A stretch of DNA of 64,000 bases, taken from Streptomyces sp. 6-11-2 (GTDB lineage Bacteria > Actinomycetota > Actinomycetes > Streptomycetales > Streptomycetaceae). The stretch spans positions 4,836,001 to 4,900,000 of the forward strand of contig NZ_BJOR01000001.1 in assembly GCF_006540305.1 (NCBI RefSeq), read 5' to 3'. The notes below the pieces were generated by a model. The model worked only from the letters and a program-made list of their open reading frames with translations. It made no database searches and was not told the origin of the DNA. The position numbers and the translations under genes were made by a program. How positions within the stretch are numbered: the first letter of the stretch is position 1; each line of letters begins with the position of its first letter. Of the stretch, positions 49,236 through 58,513 are shown piece by piece.

Positions 49236-49307
49236 GGTACGGGATTTCAATAGTGCGGTTAACTAATGATTGATACATGATCTGTGCCGATACGCGACAA
49301 TGAGGGA

Positions 49308-50450
49308 ATGCCCAAGCCCGAGTCCCCCCTCCAGATCGGCCCGCACACCGTCCGGCCGCCCGTGGTGCTGGCCCCCATGGCCGGTATCACCAACGCGCCC
49401 TTCCGCACCCTGTGCCGGGAGTTCAGCCAGGGCAAGGGCCTGTACGTCAGCGAGATGATCACGACCCGGGCGCTGGTCGAGCGCAACGACAAGACCATGC
49501 AGCTCATCAGGTTCGACGCGAGCGAGCGCCCGCGCTCCATCCAGCTGTACGGCGTGGACCCCGCCACGGTCGGCAAGGCCGTCCGCATGATCGCGGAGGA
49601 GGACCTCGCCGACCACATCGACCTCAACTTCGGCTGCCCGGTGCCCAAGGTGACCCGCAAGGGCGGCGGCTCGGCCCTCCCCTACAAGCGCAACCTGCTG
49701 CGGGCGATCCTGCGTGAGGCAGTCAGTGGGGCCGGCGACCTGCCGGTCACGATGAAGATGCGCAAGGGCATCGACGCCGACCACATCACCTACCTCGACG
49801 CCGGAAGGATCGCGGTCGAGGAGGGCGTGACGGCGATCGCGCTGCACGGACGCACGGCCGCCCAGCACTACGGCGGCACGGCGGACTGGGACGCCATCGC
49901 GCGCCTCAAGGAGCACGTGCCCGAGATCCCGGTGCTCGGCAACGGCGACATCTGGTCGGCCGAGGACGCGCTGCGGATGGTGCGGGAGACCGGCTGCGAC
50001 GGTGTGGTCGTGGGCCGCGGCTGCCTGGGCCGGCCGTGGCTGTTCGCCGACCTGGTGGCGGCGTTCGAGGGGCGGGTCCAGGACCTGGCCCGCCCGTCCC
50101 TGCGCGAGGTCGCGGACGTCATGGTCCGGCACGCCACGCTGCTCGGCGAGTGGATCGGCGACGAGTCGCGCGGTGTCGTCGACTTCCGCAAGCACGTCGC
50201 CTGGTACCTGAAGGGCTTCGCGGTCGGCTCCGAGATGCGCAGGCGGCTCGCGGTCACCTCCTCGCTGGAGGAGCTGCGCGCCGGCCTGGACGAGCTGGAC
50301 CTCGACCAGCCCTGGCCCGCCGGCGCCGACGGGCCCCGCGGCCGCACCTCCGGCAACAACCGGGTGGTACTGCCGGACGGCTGGCTGAAGGACCCCTACG
50401 ACTGCGCGGGCGTCGGCGAGGACGCCGAACTGGACACCTCCGGCGGCTGA
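49308..50450 (+). CDS. dusB: tRNA-dihydrouridine synthase
   Basis: 380-residue FMN enzyme reducing uridines in tRNA D-loops. LAPMAGITNAPFRTLC, NFGCPVPKVTRKGGGSAL with the catalytic Cys near residue 108, HGRTAAQHYGG, GNGDIWSAEDA and GRGCLGRPWLF are all present. The start is ambiguous between ATG 49308 (GAGGGA almost abutting) and GTG 49284 (no ribosome site seen). Confidence 0.94.
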   Translation: MPKPESPLQIGPHTVRPPVVLAPMAGITNAPFRTLCREFSQGKGLYVSEMITTRALVERNDKTMQLIRFDASERPRSIQLYGVDPATVGKAVRMIAEEDLADHIDLNFGCPVPKVTRKGGGSALPYKRNLLRAILREAVSGAGDLPVTMKMRKGIDADHITYLDAGRIAVEEGVTAIALHGRTAAQHYGGTADWDAIARLKEHVPEIPVLGNGDIWSAEDALRMVRETGCDGVVVGRGCLGRPWLFADLVAAFEGRVQDLARPSLREVADVMVRHATLLGEWIGDESRGVVDFRKHVAWYLKGFAVGSEMRRRLAVTSSLEELRAGLDELDLDQPWPAGADGPRGRTSGNNRVVLPDGWLKDPYDCAGVGEDAELDTSGG

Positions 50451-50525
50451 CGGTCTCGACAGCCGCGACGGTGCGAACGTCGCCGTTGGGGCACCAGGAC
50501 CGAGCCCAGCCCGCGCCGCCCGCCG

Positions 50526-52910
50526 TCAGCCCTTCGACGGGTGCGGGGTGGAGCCGTACGCCGTCAGGAAGCGGTCGCGGAAGGCGCTCATCTTCCACAC
50601 CGGCGCTTCGTGGTCGGGGCGCAGGCCCTCGGTCCAGCCCCAGTCGTCGATCTTGTCCAGGACCTCGGGGTCCTTGGCGAGGATCGCGCAGGGCACGTCA
50701 CGGCTGGCGTGGTCGCCGCTGACCCGGGCGTTGGGCTGGTGGTCGCCGAGGACCACGAGCACGGTGTCGTCCTTGCCGTAGCGCTCCATCCACTGGGTCA
50801 GGGCGGTCACCGAGTACTCGATCGACTTGCCGTACTCCTCGCGGGAGCGGGTGGAACTGGTGAGGATGTCCGCCGGCCTGGTGCCTGCCGCCTCGATGCC
50901 CTTGAAGACCGAGCCGTCACCGAGCTGGTCCCAGCCGACCATCTCCGGCACCGGCGCCCAGGGCTGGTGGCTGGAGGTCAGGATGACGAACGAGGTCAGC
51001 GGCTTGTCGCGCTTCCTGCCGTGCTCCAGACGCTGGAAGGCCTCCAGCGCGTACTGGTCGGGCATGGTCGACCAGCTGAACTTCGGCCCCTCGTAACCCA
51101 TCCCGAAGGCGTTGTAGACCTTGTCCAGGCCGTACCACTTCGCCTCCGGCCAGCCCTTCTGCACGCCCGGCATGACGCCGACCGTGTCCCAGGCCCCGGA
51201 CTTCCTGAACGCCTCGGTCAGGGTGAGGTGGTCGCCGGAGGTCACCGTGCGGTAGCGGTTCTGGTTGTCGACCCACAGGCCCGACATGAACGTGGAGTGG
51301 CCGAGCCAGCTGCCGCCGCCGTACGTCGCCGACGTCAGCCAGCCGCTCCTGGCGTGGAAGCCCGCCTCGGCCAGGGCCCGCGTACTGGCGTCGAGGGTCT
51401 TGCTGACGCCCGGCGCGGTGATCGGGTCCTCGATCGCGGTGCGGCCGTAGCTCTCGATGAACGTGAAGATCATGTCCTTCCCGCGCAGGTCCGGCACCAG
51501 CTCGCTGCCGGGGGTGTCGCGGAACGGGTCGGCCTCCGCCGTCCTCGCGAACTCCCGCTCGTCCCGGATCGTGGAGCGCAGCGCCTCCTCGTGGTACTTG
51601 ACCATGACGACCGTGTGCTCGGCGGCCACCGGGACGCCGGATACCTGGACGCCCAGAGCCGAGCACGTCATCCACACCACGCTGGCGAGCAGCAGTCCGC
51701 GCGTCGAGCGGGCCTTGTCGCGGCCCAGGAAGTCGCCGACGCGCACGACCGCGAGGGCCATCACGGCGAGCACCGCCAGTACGAGGAGGCCGACCCCGAC
51801 GGCGGCGAGCAGGGCCGTCGTTCTGCCGAGGGTGTCCGCGAGGTACGACTGGGCGTCGTCCAGCAGCTCCCAGTCGAGGACCACGTTGAAGCTGCGGCCC
51901 AGGTACTGGTTGAACTCGATGTCCGTCAGGTTCAGCACGGTCAGCCCGCCGAGCCCCAGCCCGCCGAGCACCGCCACGGCCACCCGCGGCCGGCGCGGCA
52001 GCACCAGCAGCACGGCCGCCAGGAGCAGCCCCTCCACCGGCAGCCGCGTGAACGCCGCGACCTGGAACTGCGCCTCCTTGTTCGGCAGCAGAAGCGCGAC
52101 GGCGACGAGCAGGAACGCGAGAAGGGTGCCCCCGTGGGACACCCTTCTCGCGGCCACGGGATGCGCCTCCTTCCAGCCACGCCAGACCTGGCGAACGGCC
52201 CGGGGTCGTATCGCCCGCAGGACACGGAGGGGGAGGGACGGAGAGGCGGGGGCCCCTGCCGGGGGTGCGCCGGATGCGGAGGCCCCTGCCGAGGGTGCGC
52301 CGGATGTGGAGGCCTCGGCGGGTTCGGTGGCGTGGGTCGGCTCGGCGGGTTCGGCGGGTTCGGCGCGCTGGGCCGGTCCGGCGGCCTGGGTGGGCTCGGG
52401 GGTCTTGGTGGTCCGGGCGGATTCGCGGGCCTGCGCGGACATGGCGGCCGGGGCGGGTTCGTCGGTCCCGGATGCCGCTGGGGATTCGTCGTCCCCGGGA
52501 GTCCCGGTGCCGCCGGAGGTGCCCTCGGCCGTCGCCGCCACCGCCTGCGGGGCGTCGTCCACCGCGGGAGTGGTCGGGGCGGGCGTGTCCCCGGCGCGGG
52601 AGGTGGTTTTCGTTTCCCCGGGCTTGCGCGCGGCGGGGACGGGGAGGGACCCGGCGGTCCGGGCCGGTGCGGCAGTGGGTGCCTCGGACCCCGGCTCGAC
52701 GCGGGCGTCCACCCACGATTCGGCGCCGGCCTCCGCCTCCGTGCCCGTCTCAGTGCCCGCGTCCGCCTGCGCGCCCCCCGCCTCGGCGCCCGCCCCCGCC
52801 TCCGCCGGGTGCAGAGCGGCCGCCTCGGTCCCGCCCCCGCGCGACGCCGGTTCTCCGGCCGAGTCCGATGGTGCACCCGATGACTGGCGTGTATCCGTGT
52901 GCTGAGGCAC
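50526..52910 (-). CDS. LTA-synthase-like membrane sulfatase/phosphoglycerol transferase
   Basis: 794-residue membrane protein. Residues 1-235 are a disordered Ala/Glu/Thr/Pro-rich region with repeats (AEPAEPAEP, SGAPSAGAS, SGAPPAGAP); five membrane helices follow at about 255-440, then an extracellular sulfatase fold with IFTFIESYGRTAIEDP, GGSWLGHSTFMSGLW, FVILTSSHQPW and VLGDHQPNARVSG. The fold is that of LtaS-like phosphoglycerol transferases; in Streptomyces the substrate may be a wall polymer. GTG 52910 has GGAAGGA seven bases upstream. The gene diverges from ppdK. Confidence 0.86.
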   Translation of the reverse strand: MPQHTDTRQSSGAPSDSAGEPASRGGGTEAAALHPAEAGAGAEAGGAQADAGTETGTEAEAGAESWVDARVEPGSEAPTAAPARTAGSLPVPAARKPGETKTTSRAGDTPAPTTPAVDDAPQAVAATAEGTSGGTGTPGDDESPAASGTDEPAPAAMSAQARESARTTKTPEPTQAAGPAQRAEPAEPAEPTHATEPAEASTSGAPSAGASASGAPPAGAPASPSLPLRVLRAIRPRAVRQVWRGWKEAHPVAARRVSHGGTLLAFLLVAVALLLPNKEAQFQVAAFTRLPVEGLLLAAVLLVLPRRPRVAVAVLGGLGLGGLTVLNLTDIEFNQYLGRSFNVVLDWELLDDAQSYLADTLGRTTALLAAVGVGLLVLAVLAVMALAVVRVGDFLGRDKARSTRGLLLASVVWMTCSALGVQVSGVPVAAEHTVVMVKYHEEALRSTIRDEREFARTAEADPFRDTPGSELVPDLRGKDMIFTFIESYGRTAIEDPITAPGVSKTLDASTRALAEAGFHARSGWLTSATYGGGSWLGHSTFMSGLWVDNQNRYRTVTSGDHLTLTEAFRKSGAWDTVGVMPGVQKGWPEAKWYGLDKVYNAFGMGYEGPKFSWSTMPDQYALEAFQRLEHGRKRDKPLTSFVILTSSHQPWAPVPEMVGWDQLGDGSVFKGIEAAGTRPADILTSSTRSREEYGKSIEYSVTALTQWMERYGKDDTVLVVLGDHQPNARVSGDHASRDVPCAILAKDPEVLDKIDDWGWTEGLRPDHEAPVWKMSAFRDRFLTAYGSTPHPSKG

Positions 52911-53436
52911 CCGAAGGTCCTTCCGTGCGCGGCGTCGCTGAGGAGGTGGGCCACGCTGGGGCCCACCGCACTCCCGTACGGCCGGGCCCTCACCCGTGTT
53001 CACCGGTGCCGGGCAAACACCCGGCAAACGGAGCCCCGACCGAGGGGCCGGGAGCCGTCCGCATGGTGAAATCCGAGCGCCTGTGGCAGCGTGATTCTCG
53101 CCACCCTTGATAAGGGTTGCGCTCAGATGAGCGGATCATGAGCGGCTGCACTTCTCCAAGGTGTGGCACTCAGTGCCAGACCTTGATCGTTCATCGATCG
53201 AAAACAGACGTGCTGAGGGCCGCTCGTTTGAGCGACTGGGCGCGTCTACGGGCGTCGATTCGTTCAAGAAGTGAAAACATCTGCACCCGACGGCTTGCCA
53301 AGCCTTGACTTTCAATCCGCTGGCGGACGACTGGTTACGGGCGCATGACCCACAAGTGGACGTACCCATCGGCCTTTGATCTGGGTATGTTCCTCGCCGT
53401 CAGGGCAGCCACCGCGTCCTCGAGGAGTCGAGACCC
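52911..53436. promoter_or_regulatory. 526-nt divergent leader region of sulfatase and ppdK
   Basis: No gene seen. The ppdK half (about 53100-53436) is markedly less GC-rich. It holds the perfect palindrome TGGCACTCAGTGCCA, an ATCGTTCATCGATCGAAAAC patch and, close to the start, TTTGATCTGGGTATGTTCC, which looks like a vegetative promoter (TATGTT as -10). Confidence 0.5.
53164..53178. promoter_or_regulatory. 15-bp palindrome upstream of ppdK
   Basis: TGGCACTCAGTGCCA, perfect apart from the central C. The half TGGCACTC resembles CIRCE halves, but the spacing is wrong for HrcA, so the binder is unknown. Confidence 0.45.
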
Positions 53437-56184
53437 GTGTCGGAAAACAAAGATCTCCAGGTAGCCGATCGCGGCAACAGTGTTGAGGGCGTGAAGTTCG
53501 TCTACGACTTCACCGAGGGCAACAAGGACCTCAAGGACCTCCTCGGCGGCAAGGGCGCGAACCTGGCCGAGATGACAAACCTGGGCCTTCCGGTCCCACC
53601 GGGCTTCACGATCACCACCGAGGCCTGCAAGGTCTACCTCGACAGCGGCGAGGAGCCCGCGGCACTCCGTGACGAGGTGAGCGCGCACCTCGACGCGCTC
53701 GAGCAGAAGATGGGCAAGAAGCTCGGCCAGCCCGACGACCCCCTGCTGGTCTCCGTCCGCTCCGGCGCGAAGTTCTCCATGCCCGGCATGATGGACACCG
53801 TCCTGAACATCGGCCTGTCCGACAAGTCCGTCCAGGGCCTGGCCAAGCAGGCGGGCGACGACCGGTTCGCCTGGGACTCCTACCGCCGCCTCATCCAGAT
53901 GTTCGGCAAGACCGTCCTCGGCGTCGACGGCGAGCTGTTCGAGGACGCCCTCGACAAGGCCAAGGAGACCAAGAAGGTCACCGTCGACACCGAGCTCGAG
54001 GCCGCCGACCTGAAGAAGCTGGTCACCACCTTCAAGAAGATCGTCAAGAAGGAGGCCGGCCGGGACTTCCCGCAGGACCCGCGCGAGCAGATGGACCTCG
54101 CCATCAAGGCGGTCTTCGACTCCTGGAACGGCGAGCGCGCCAAGCTCTACCGCCGTCAGGAGCGCATCCCGCACGACCTCGGCACGGCCGTCAACATCTG
54201 CTCGATGGTGTTCGGCAACCTCGGCCCCGACTCCGGCACCGGCGTCGCCTTCACCCGCGACCCCGCCTCCGGCCAGCAGGGCGTCTACGGCGACTACCTT
54301 CAGAACGCGCAGGGCGAGGACGTGGTCGCGGGCATCCGCAACACCGTCCCGCTGGCAGAGCTGGAGCGGATCGACGGCAAGTCGTACGACCGGCTGATGC
54401 AGATCATGGAGACGCTGGAGAACCACTACAAGGATCTCTGCGACATCGAGTTCACCATCGAGCGCGGCCAGCTGTGGATGCTGCAGACCCGGGTCGGCAA
54501 GCGGACCGCCGGCGCCGCGTTCCGCATCGCCACCCAGCTCGTCGACCAGGGCCTGATCGACGAGGCCGAGGCCCTGAAGCGGGTCACCGGGGCCCAGCTC
54601 GCGCAGCTGATGTTCCCGCGGTTCGACGAGCAGGCCAAGGTCGAGCAGGTCGCCCGAGGCATCGCCGCGTCCCCGGGCGCGGCGGTCGGCAAGGCGGTCT
54701 TCGACTCGTACACCGCCGTCAAGTGGTCCCGCTCGGGCGAGAAGGTCATCCTGGTCCGCCGGGAGACCAACCCCGACGACCTGGACGGCATGATCGCGGC
54801 CGAGGGCATCCTGACCTCCCGCGGCGGCAAGACCTCCCACGCGGCCGTGGTCGCCCGTGGCATGGGCAAGACGTGCGTCTGCGGCGCGGAGGACCTGGAG
54901 GTCGACACCAAGCGCCGCCGGATGACCGTCCCCGGCGGGCACGTCGTCGAGGAGGGCGACGTGATCTCCATCGACGGCTCCTCGGGCAAGGTGTACCTGG
55001 GCGAGGTCCCGGTCGTCCCGTCCCCGGTCGTCGAGTACTTCGAGGGCCGGATGCACCCGGGCGCCGACGACGCGGACGAACTCGTCGAGGCCGTCCACCG
55101 GATGATGGCCTTCGCCGACCGCAAGCGCCGCCTGCGGGTGCGCGCCAACGCCGACAACGCCGAGGACGCGCTGCGCGCCCGCCGCTTCGGCGCCCAGGGC
55201 ATCGGCCTGTGCCGTACCGAGCACATGTTCCTCGGCGACCGCCGCGAGCTGGTGGAGCGGCTGATCCTGGCCGACACCCAGGCCGAGCGCGAGGAGTCCC
55301 TCAAGCAGCTCCTGCCGCTCCAGAAGAAGGACTTCGTGGAGCTGTTCGAGGCCATGGACGGCCTGCCGGTCACGGTCCGCCTGCTCGACCCGCCGCTGCA
55401 CGAGTTCCTGCCCGACATCACCGAGCTGTCGGTGCGCGTGGCCCTCGCGGAGTCCCGCCAGGAGCCGCACGAGAACGAGCTGCGCCTGCTCCAGGCCGTG
55501 CACCGCCTGCACGAGCAGAACCCGATGCTCGGACTGCGCGGCGTACGCCTCGGACTGGTCGTCCCCGGCCTGTTCACCATGCAGGTGCGCGCCATCGCCG
55601 AGGCGGCCGCCGAGCGCAGGGCCGCCAAGGGGGACCCGCGCGCCGAGATCATGATCCCGCTGGTCGGCACCGTCCAGGAGCTGGAGATCGTCCGCGAGGA
55701 GGCCGACCAGGTCATCGCCGAGGTCGAGGCGGCGACCGGCACGCAGCTCAAGCTGGCGATCGGCACGATGATCGAGCTGCCGCGCGCCGCGCTGACCGCG
55801 GGCCAGATCGCCGAGGCGGCGGAGTTCTTCTCCTTCGGCACGAACGACCTGACCCAGACGGTGTGGGGCTTCAGCCGCGACGACGTCGAGGCGTCGTTCT
55901 TCACCGCCTACCTGGAGAAGGGCATCTTCGGGGTGTCGCCGTTCGAGACCATCGACAAGGACGGTGTCGGCTCCCTGGTGAAGTCCGCCGTCCAGGCCGG
56001 CCGGGCCACCCGCCCGGGCCTCAAGCTCGGCGTCTGCGGCGAGCACGGCGGCGACCCCGAGTCCGTCCACTTCTTCCACGAGGTGGGCCTGGACTACGTC
56101 TCCTGCTCCCCCTTCCGCATCCCGGTGGCACGCCTGGAGGCCGGCCGGGCCTCGGTCGAGGCGGAGGGCAGCGACCACCGGTAA
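53437..56184 (+). CDS. ppdK: Pyruvate, phosphate dikinase
   Basis: 915-residue enzyme interconverting pyruvate + ATP + Pi with PEP + AMP + PPi. Domains: ATP-grasp N-terminal half (GGKGANLAEMTNLGLPVPPGFTITT), phosphohistidine swivel with GGKTSHAAVVARGMGK near residue 465, and the PEP/pyruvate barrel (GIGLCRTEHMF, IMIPLVGT, SFGTNDLTQ, and catalytic Cys in GVCGEHGGDP near 865). GTG start after GAGGAG. It probably works in gluconeogenesis or PEP balance. Two tandem hairpins follow the gene. Confidence 0.96.
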   Translation: MSENKDLQVADRGNSVEGVKFVYDFTEGNKDLKDLLGGKGANLAEMTNLGLPVPPGFTITTEACKVYLDSGEEPAALRDEVSAHLDALEQKMGKKLGQPDDPLLVSVRSGAKFSMPGMMDTVLNIGLSDKSVQGLAKQAGDDRFAWDSYRRLIQMFGKTVLGVDGELFEDALDKAKETKKVTVDTELEAADLKKLVTTFKKIVKKEAGRDFPQDPREQMDLAIKAVFDSWNGERAKLYRRQERIPHDLGTAVNICSMVFGNLGPDSGTGVAFTRDPASGQQGVYGDYLQNAQGEDVVAGIRNTVPLAELERIDGKSYDRLMQIMETLENHYKDLCDIEFTIERGQLWMLQTRVGKRTAGAAFRIATQLVDQGLIDEAEALKRVTGAQLAQLMFPRFDEQAKVEQVARGIAASPGAAVGKAVFDSYTAVKWSRSGEKVILVRRETNPDDLDGMIAAEGILTSRGGKTSHAAVVARGMGKTCVCGAEDLEVDTKRRRMTVPGGHVVEEGDVISIDGSSGKVYLGEVPVVPSPVVEYFEGRMHPGADDADELVEAVHRMMAFADRKRRLRVRANADNAEDALRARRFGAQGIGLCRTEHMFLGDRRELVERLILADTQAEREESLKQLLPLQKKDFVELFEAMDGLPVTVRLLDPPLHEFLPDITELSVRVALAESRQEPHENELRLLQAVHRLHEQNPMLGLRGVRLGLVVPGLFTMQVRAIAEAAAERRAAKGDPRAEIMIPLVGTVQELEIVREEADQVIAEVEAATGTQLKLAIGTMIELPRAALTAGQIAEAAEFFSFGTNDLTQTVWGFSRDDVEASFFTAYLEKGIFGVSPFETIDKDGVGSLVKSAVQAGRATRPGLKLGVCGEHGGDPESVHFFHEVGLDYVSCSPFRIPVARLEAGRASVEAEGSDHR

Positions 56185-56190
56185 AGACCC

Positions 56191-56244
56191 CGGAGTCCTC
56201 GTCGTGGTCCCCGACCCTCACTACCGATTACGACGAGGACTCCG
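56191..56244 (+). terminator. ppdK 3' hairpin 1
   Basis: Stem of 15 bp (CGGAGTCCTCGTCGT / ACGACGAGGACTCCG) with a 24-base loop, beginning seven bases after the stop codon. Confidence 0.6.
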
Positions 56245-56259
56245 GTCCGCGAAAGAAGA

Positions 56260-56290
56260 GGGGCGGCATCCCGTGCGGGGATGCCGCCCC
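56260..56290 (+). terminator. ppdK 3' hairpin 2 (terminator)
   Basis: Perfect 13-bp stem GGGGCGGCATCCC / GGGATGCCGCCCC with GTGCG loop. The last 21 bases (56270-56290) recur exactly at 59391-59411, at the other end of the mobile-looking island. Confidence 0.75.
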
Positions 56291-56364
56291 CTCCATGCAT
56301 CGTTGCCGTCATCTCATCGGGTCCTCGTCGCCCCGCGATCGGTACGCTTCCCGCGGAGGTGAGG

Positions 56365-56667
56365 ATGTTCGATGCGGTGATCATCAGCGTCGGTAGTGTC
56401 ATCTGCATGGCGTTTGGCGTGTGGTTCGTCGGGCGGCAGCACCACCGGCGCGCGGGCACCCGTGCGGGCTGGGGCGCCTTAGCGATCGGACTGGGGCAGT
56501 TGTTTCACGCAGCCGGCTCCTTGGCCGGAAGCCGCCAGCCCCTCGGCTTCATCCTGGCTGCCTGTTGTGCAGCATTCAGCATTACTGGCTTCATTCTGGT
56601 GGTGCGCGACCGCGACATCTTCCGAAACGGCCGCGGCGGCCGGAAGCTGCCTCCACTGCACCCGTGA
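56365..56667 (+). CDS. Small membrane protein
   Basis: 100-residue protein with about three hydrophobic segments (VIISVGSVICMAFGVWFVG, GWGALAIGLGQLFHAAGSLAG and LGFILAACCAAFSITGFILVV) and a basic tail. No family recognised. GGAGGTGAGG precedes the ATG. It is the first gene after the ppdK terminator and inside the decayed island. Confidence 0.65.
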   Translation: MFDAVIISVGSVICMAFGVWFVGRQHHRRAGTRAGWGALAIGLGQLFHAAGSLAGSRQPLGFILAACCAAFSITGFILVVRDRDIFRNGRGGRKLPPLHP

Positions 56668-56930
56668 TGGGCAGGACTGGGCCTGCGCCACGCGCATCCA
56701 CACGATCAGCGTCGTCTTGATCGAGGAGACGCCTGCCTGGCATGTACCGCGCGCTGCCCACGCTCGTCGTCCTGCGAGACATTGAGCCCTGTTCAGATTC
56801 AGGACGTCGGCATCGCCCTGTGGTGTCACTCCGCGTGCGTGTCCCCGTGCCCTCCCCGGCCCGGCGTGCCGAGTTCTGAAACCGTGCAGACCGACACTAT
56901 TGCCTCGGTGCAGCCGCGCCGACTACCTTC

Positions 56931-56955
56931 TGAACATGTTCACTGAACGCGTTCA
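56931..56955. promoter_or_regulatory. Twin palindromes over the TetR start codon
   Basis: TGAACATGTTCA (56931-56942) and TGAACGCGTTCA (56944-56955), two perfect 12-bp palindromes with centres 13 bp apart. The ATG of the TetR gene lies inside the first. Probably the autoregulatory operator. Confidence 0.6.
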
Positions 56956-57532
56956 GGCAACTCGCGCCGAACGAAAACGGCGGACCACCACCCACATCAT
57001 CGAAGCCGCCGAAAGACTCTTCCAGGAGCGTGGCTTCCAGGGCACAACGGTGCGGCAGATCGCGGCGGAGGCGGGTGTTTCCGTGGGTGCCGTCATGGCA
57101 GTGGGGGACAAGGAGTCTCTGTTGAGCCTTGTCTACGACCAAGCCATCGCCGCCCGCATCCCCGCGCCACCGGCGGCGGAGTCCGCAGTCTCCGCAGTCG
57201 ACTACCTGGCCCATTACTTCGACCCGTTCCTCGATTTGTTCGCCGAGAACGACGAACTCGCGCGCTCGTACTTCCGGACCCTGGCCCGAGGTCAACCCGA
57301 GAACGCGGCCCTCGGCGCGCTGCGCACGCTGACCGAGGACAATCTCACCGCCGCGATGGTGAAGGCGGGAATACCCAACCCCCGCGCCCGGCACGGTGCG
57401 CAGGTGATGTTCACCAGCTACCTGGGGGAGCTGATGCTGCTTGCCGCGGGATCCACCGACCGGCAGCAGACGGCAACCGGGATCCGGCGCACCGCCGAAT
57501 TCGTCACCGCATACGAAGAGGATGACCGATGA
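56936..57532 (+). CDS. TetR family regulator
   Basis: 198-residue repressor. HTH: HIIEAAERLFQERGFQGTTVRQIAAEAGVSVGAVMAVGDKESLL (the usual YxHFxxK is replaced by MAVGDKE). The ligand domain is helical without a recognised subgroup. The ATG at 56936 sits in a palindrome. The stop overlaps the DoxX-like start (ATGA), so both are one operon. Confidence 0.88.
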   Translation: MFTERVQATRAERKRRTTTHIIEAAERLFQERGFQGTTVRQIAAEAGVSVGAVMAVGDKESLLSLVYDQAIAARIPAPPAAESAVSAVDYLAHYFDPFLDLFAENDELARSYFRTLARGQPENAALGALRTLTEDNLTAAMVKAGIPNPRARHGAQVMFTSYLGELMLLAAGSTDRQQTATGIRRTAEFVTAYEEDDR

Positions 57533-57897
57533 CCCTCTCTGAACTCCCGTCTCCCGCCTGGCCAATCCTGATCCTGCTCGGGATACAGGCGGGCGACGCC
57601 GCGATGATGCTCCGTCCACCGAGATTCATCGTCGACTGCCTGGACGGCGTACGGTTCCCGCGCGACTGGTGGTGGGCGCTGATCACCCTCAAGGCGGCCT
57701 CCGTAGTGGGGCTCATCGTCGGGCTCTGGGTGCCCGGCGTCGCCATGGCGACCACTGCTGCGATCGTTGTCTACTTCCTGGCGGCCGCCGCATCCCACAT
57801 TCGCGCGCGAGCCTTGAACTCCGCGTTCTGGGTCAACTGCCTGGGCATGCTACTGCTGTCCCTGGCTGTGCTCATGGTGAGCTTCGTGCGGCTGTAA
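57529..57897 (+). CDS. DoxX-like membrane protein
   Basis: 122-residue integral membrane protein with four hydrophobic helices and the DoxX-family pattern LKAASVVGLIVGLW and FLAAAASHIRAR near the third helix. Such proteins are often encoded with TetR regulators and linked to redox or solvent stress. Translation is coupled to the TetR gene by a 4-nt overlap. Confidence 0.8.
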   Translation: MTLSELPSPAWPILILLGIQAGDAAMMLRPPRFIVDCLDGVRFPRDWWWALITLKAASVVGLIVGLWVPGVAMATTAAIVVYFLAAAASHIRARALNSAFWVNCLGMLLLSLAVLMVSFVRL

Positions 57898-57959
57898 CGG
57901 GCGGCCCTCGCGGATCCAGGAGGTCGCCTTCAGGTCGGCGACGACCTCGGCCAGGACAT

Positions 57960-58513
57960 AGTCAAGGTTTTGCGCATCTGTTCACACTCGAACACATGGG
58001 GGCGACTCGGGGCAGCGAGTGGGCTTTATGTCGGATGTGCGGTAAGCGCGATCTCGCCGTACGAGGACGCGGCTTGCCGCGATCGACCGGGTTCGGCCCG
58101 GTCAGCGATCCCCCCTTTGGGCGCGAACGGAGGCCGCGTCGACGATCGCCGAGGTCCAGTCCACCTCGCCCCGGGCCCCGAGTTCGTCCAGCACCGCCCG
58201 GTGCAGCCGACGCCACAGGCCGGCCTCGGTCCATACCGTGAAGCGGCGATGCGCGGTGGCGGGCGACGTGCCGAACGTCGGCGGCAGATGCCGCCAGGCA
58301 CAGCCACTGGTCAGCATGTACACCACTGCCGTGAACACGGCCCGCTCGTCACACGGAGCGGTCCCACCACCTTGCGGACGAGCAGCGAACGACGGCAGCA
58401 ACGGGGCGGCCAGCTCCCAGAGTTCATCAGGAACCAGACGCTTCGATAGATCAGCACCCACGACCGGCATCATGCCGCACGAACATCAAGTCACGTGAGA
58501 CAACCTCTAAGCC
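57960..58513 (-). mobile_element. IS5-family remnant A (5' end)
   Basis: The outer end is the 22-bp terminal sequence at 58492-58513 (contains TGAGACAACCTC), with the transposase start 18 nt inside. The transposase reads correctly for about 122 residues, then shifts frame at about 58105, continues as GSLTGPNPVDRGK and decays near 58030. The other terminus is lost. Confidence 0.7.
58030..58473 (-). pseudogene. IS5-family transposase, truncated
   Basis: N-terminal half of an IS5 (IS427-group-like) transposase: LVPDELWELAAPLLPSF, GGGTAPCDERAVFTAVVYML, GCAWRHLPPTFGTSPATAHRRF and VDWTSAIVDAASVRAQRG. The frame then changes to GSLTGPNPVDRGK; such a shift occurs naturally as programmed slippage in this group, but the C-terminal DDE half that should follow is missing and the sequence turns to noise. 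Confidence 0.75.

Noticed and set aside
53164..53178. CIRCE/HrcA site
   Set aside because: Half-sites are similar but CIRCE needs a nine-base spacer; here only one base separates them.
53100..53436. Known riboswitch before ppdK
   Set aside because: I could not match the consensus of c-di-AMP, cobalamin or other classes that I know by sequence.
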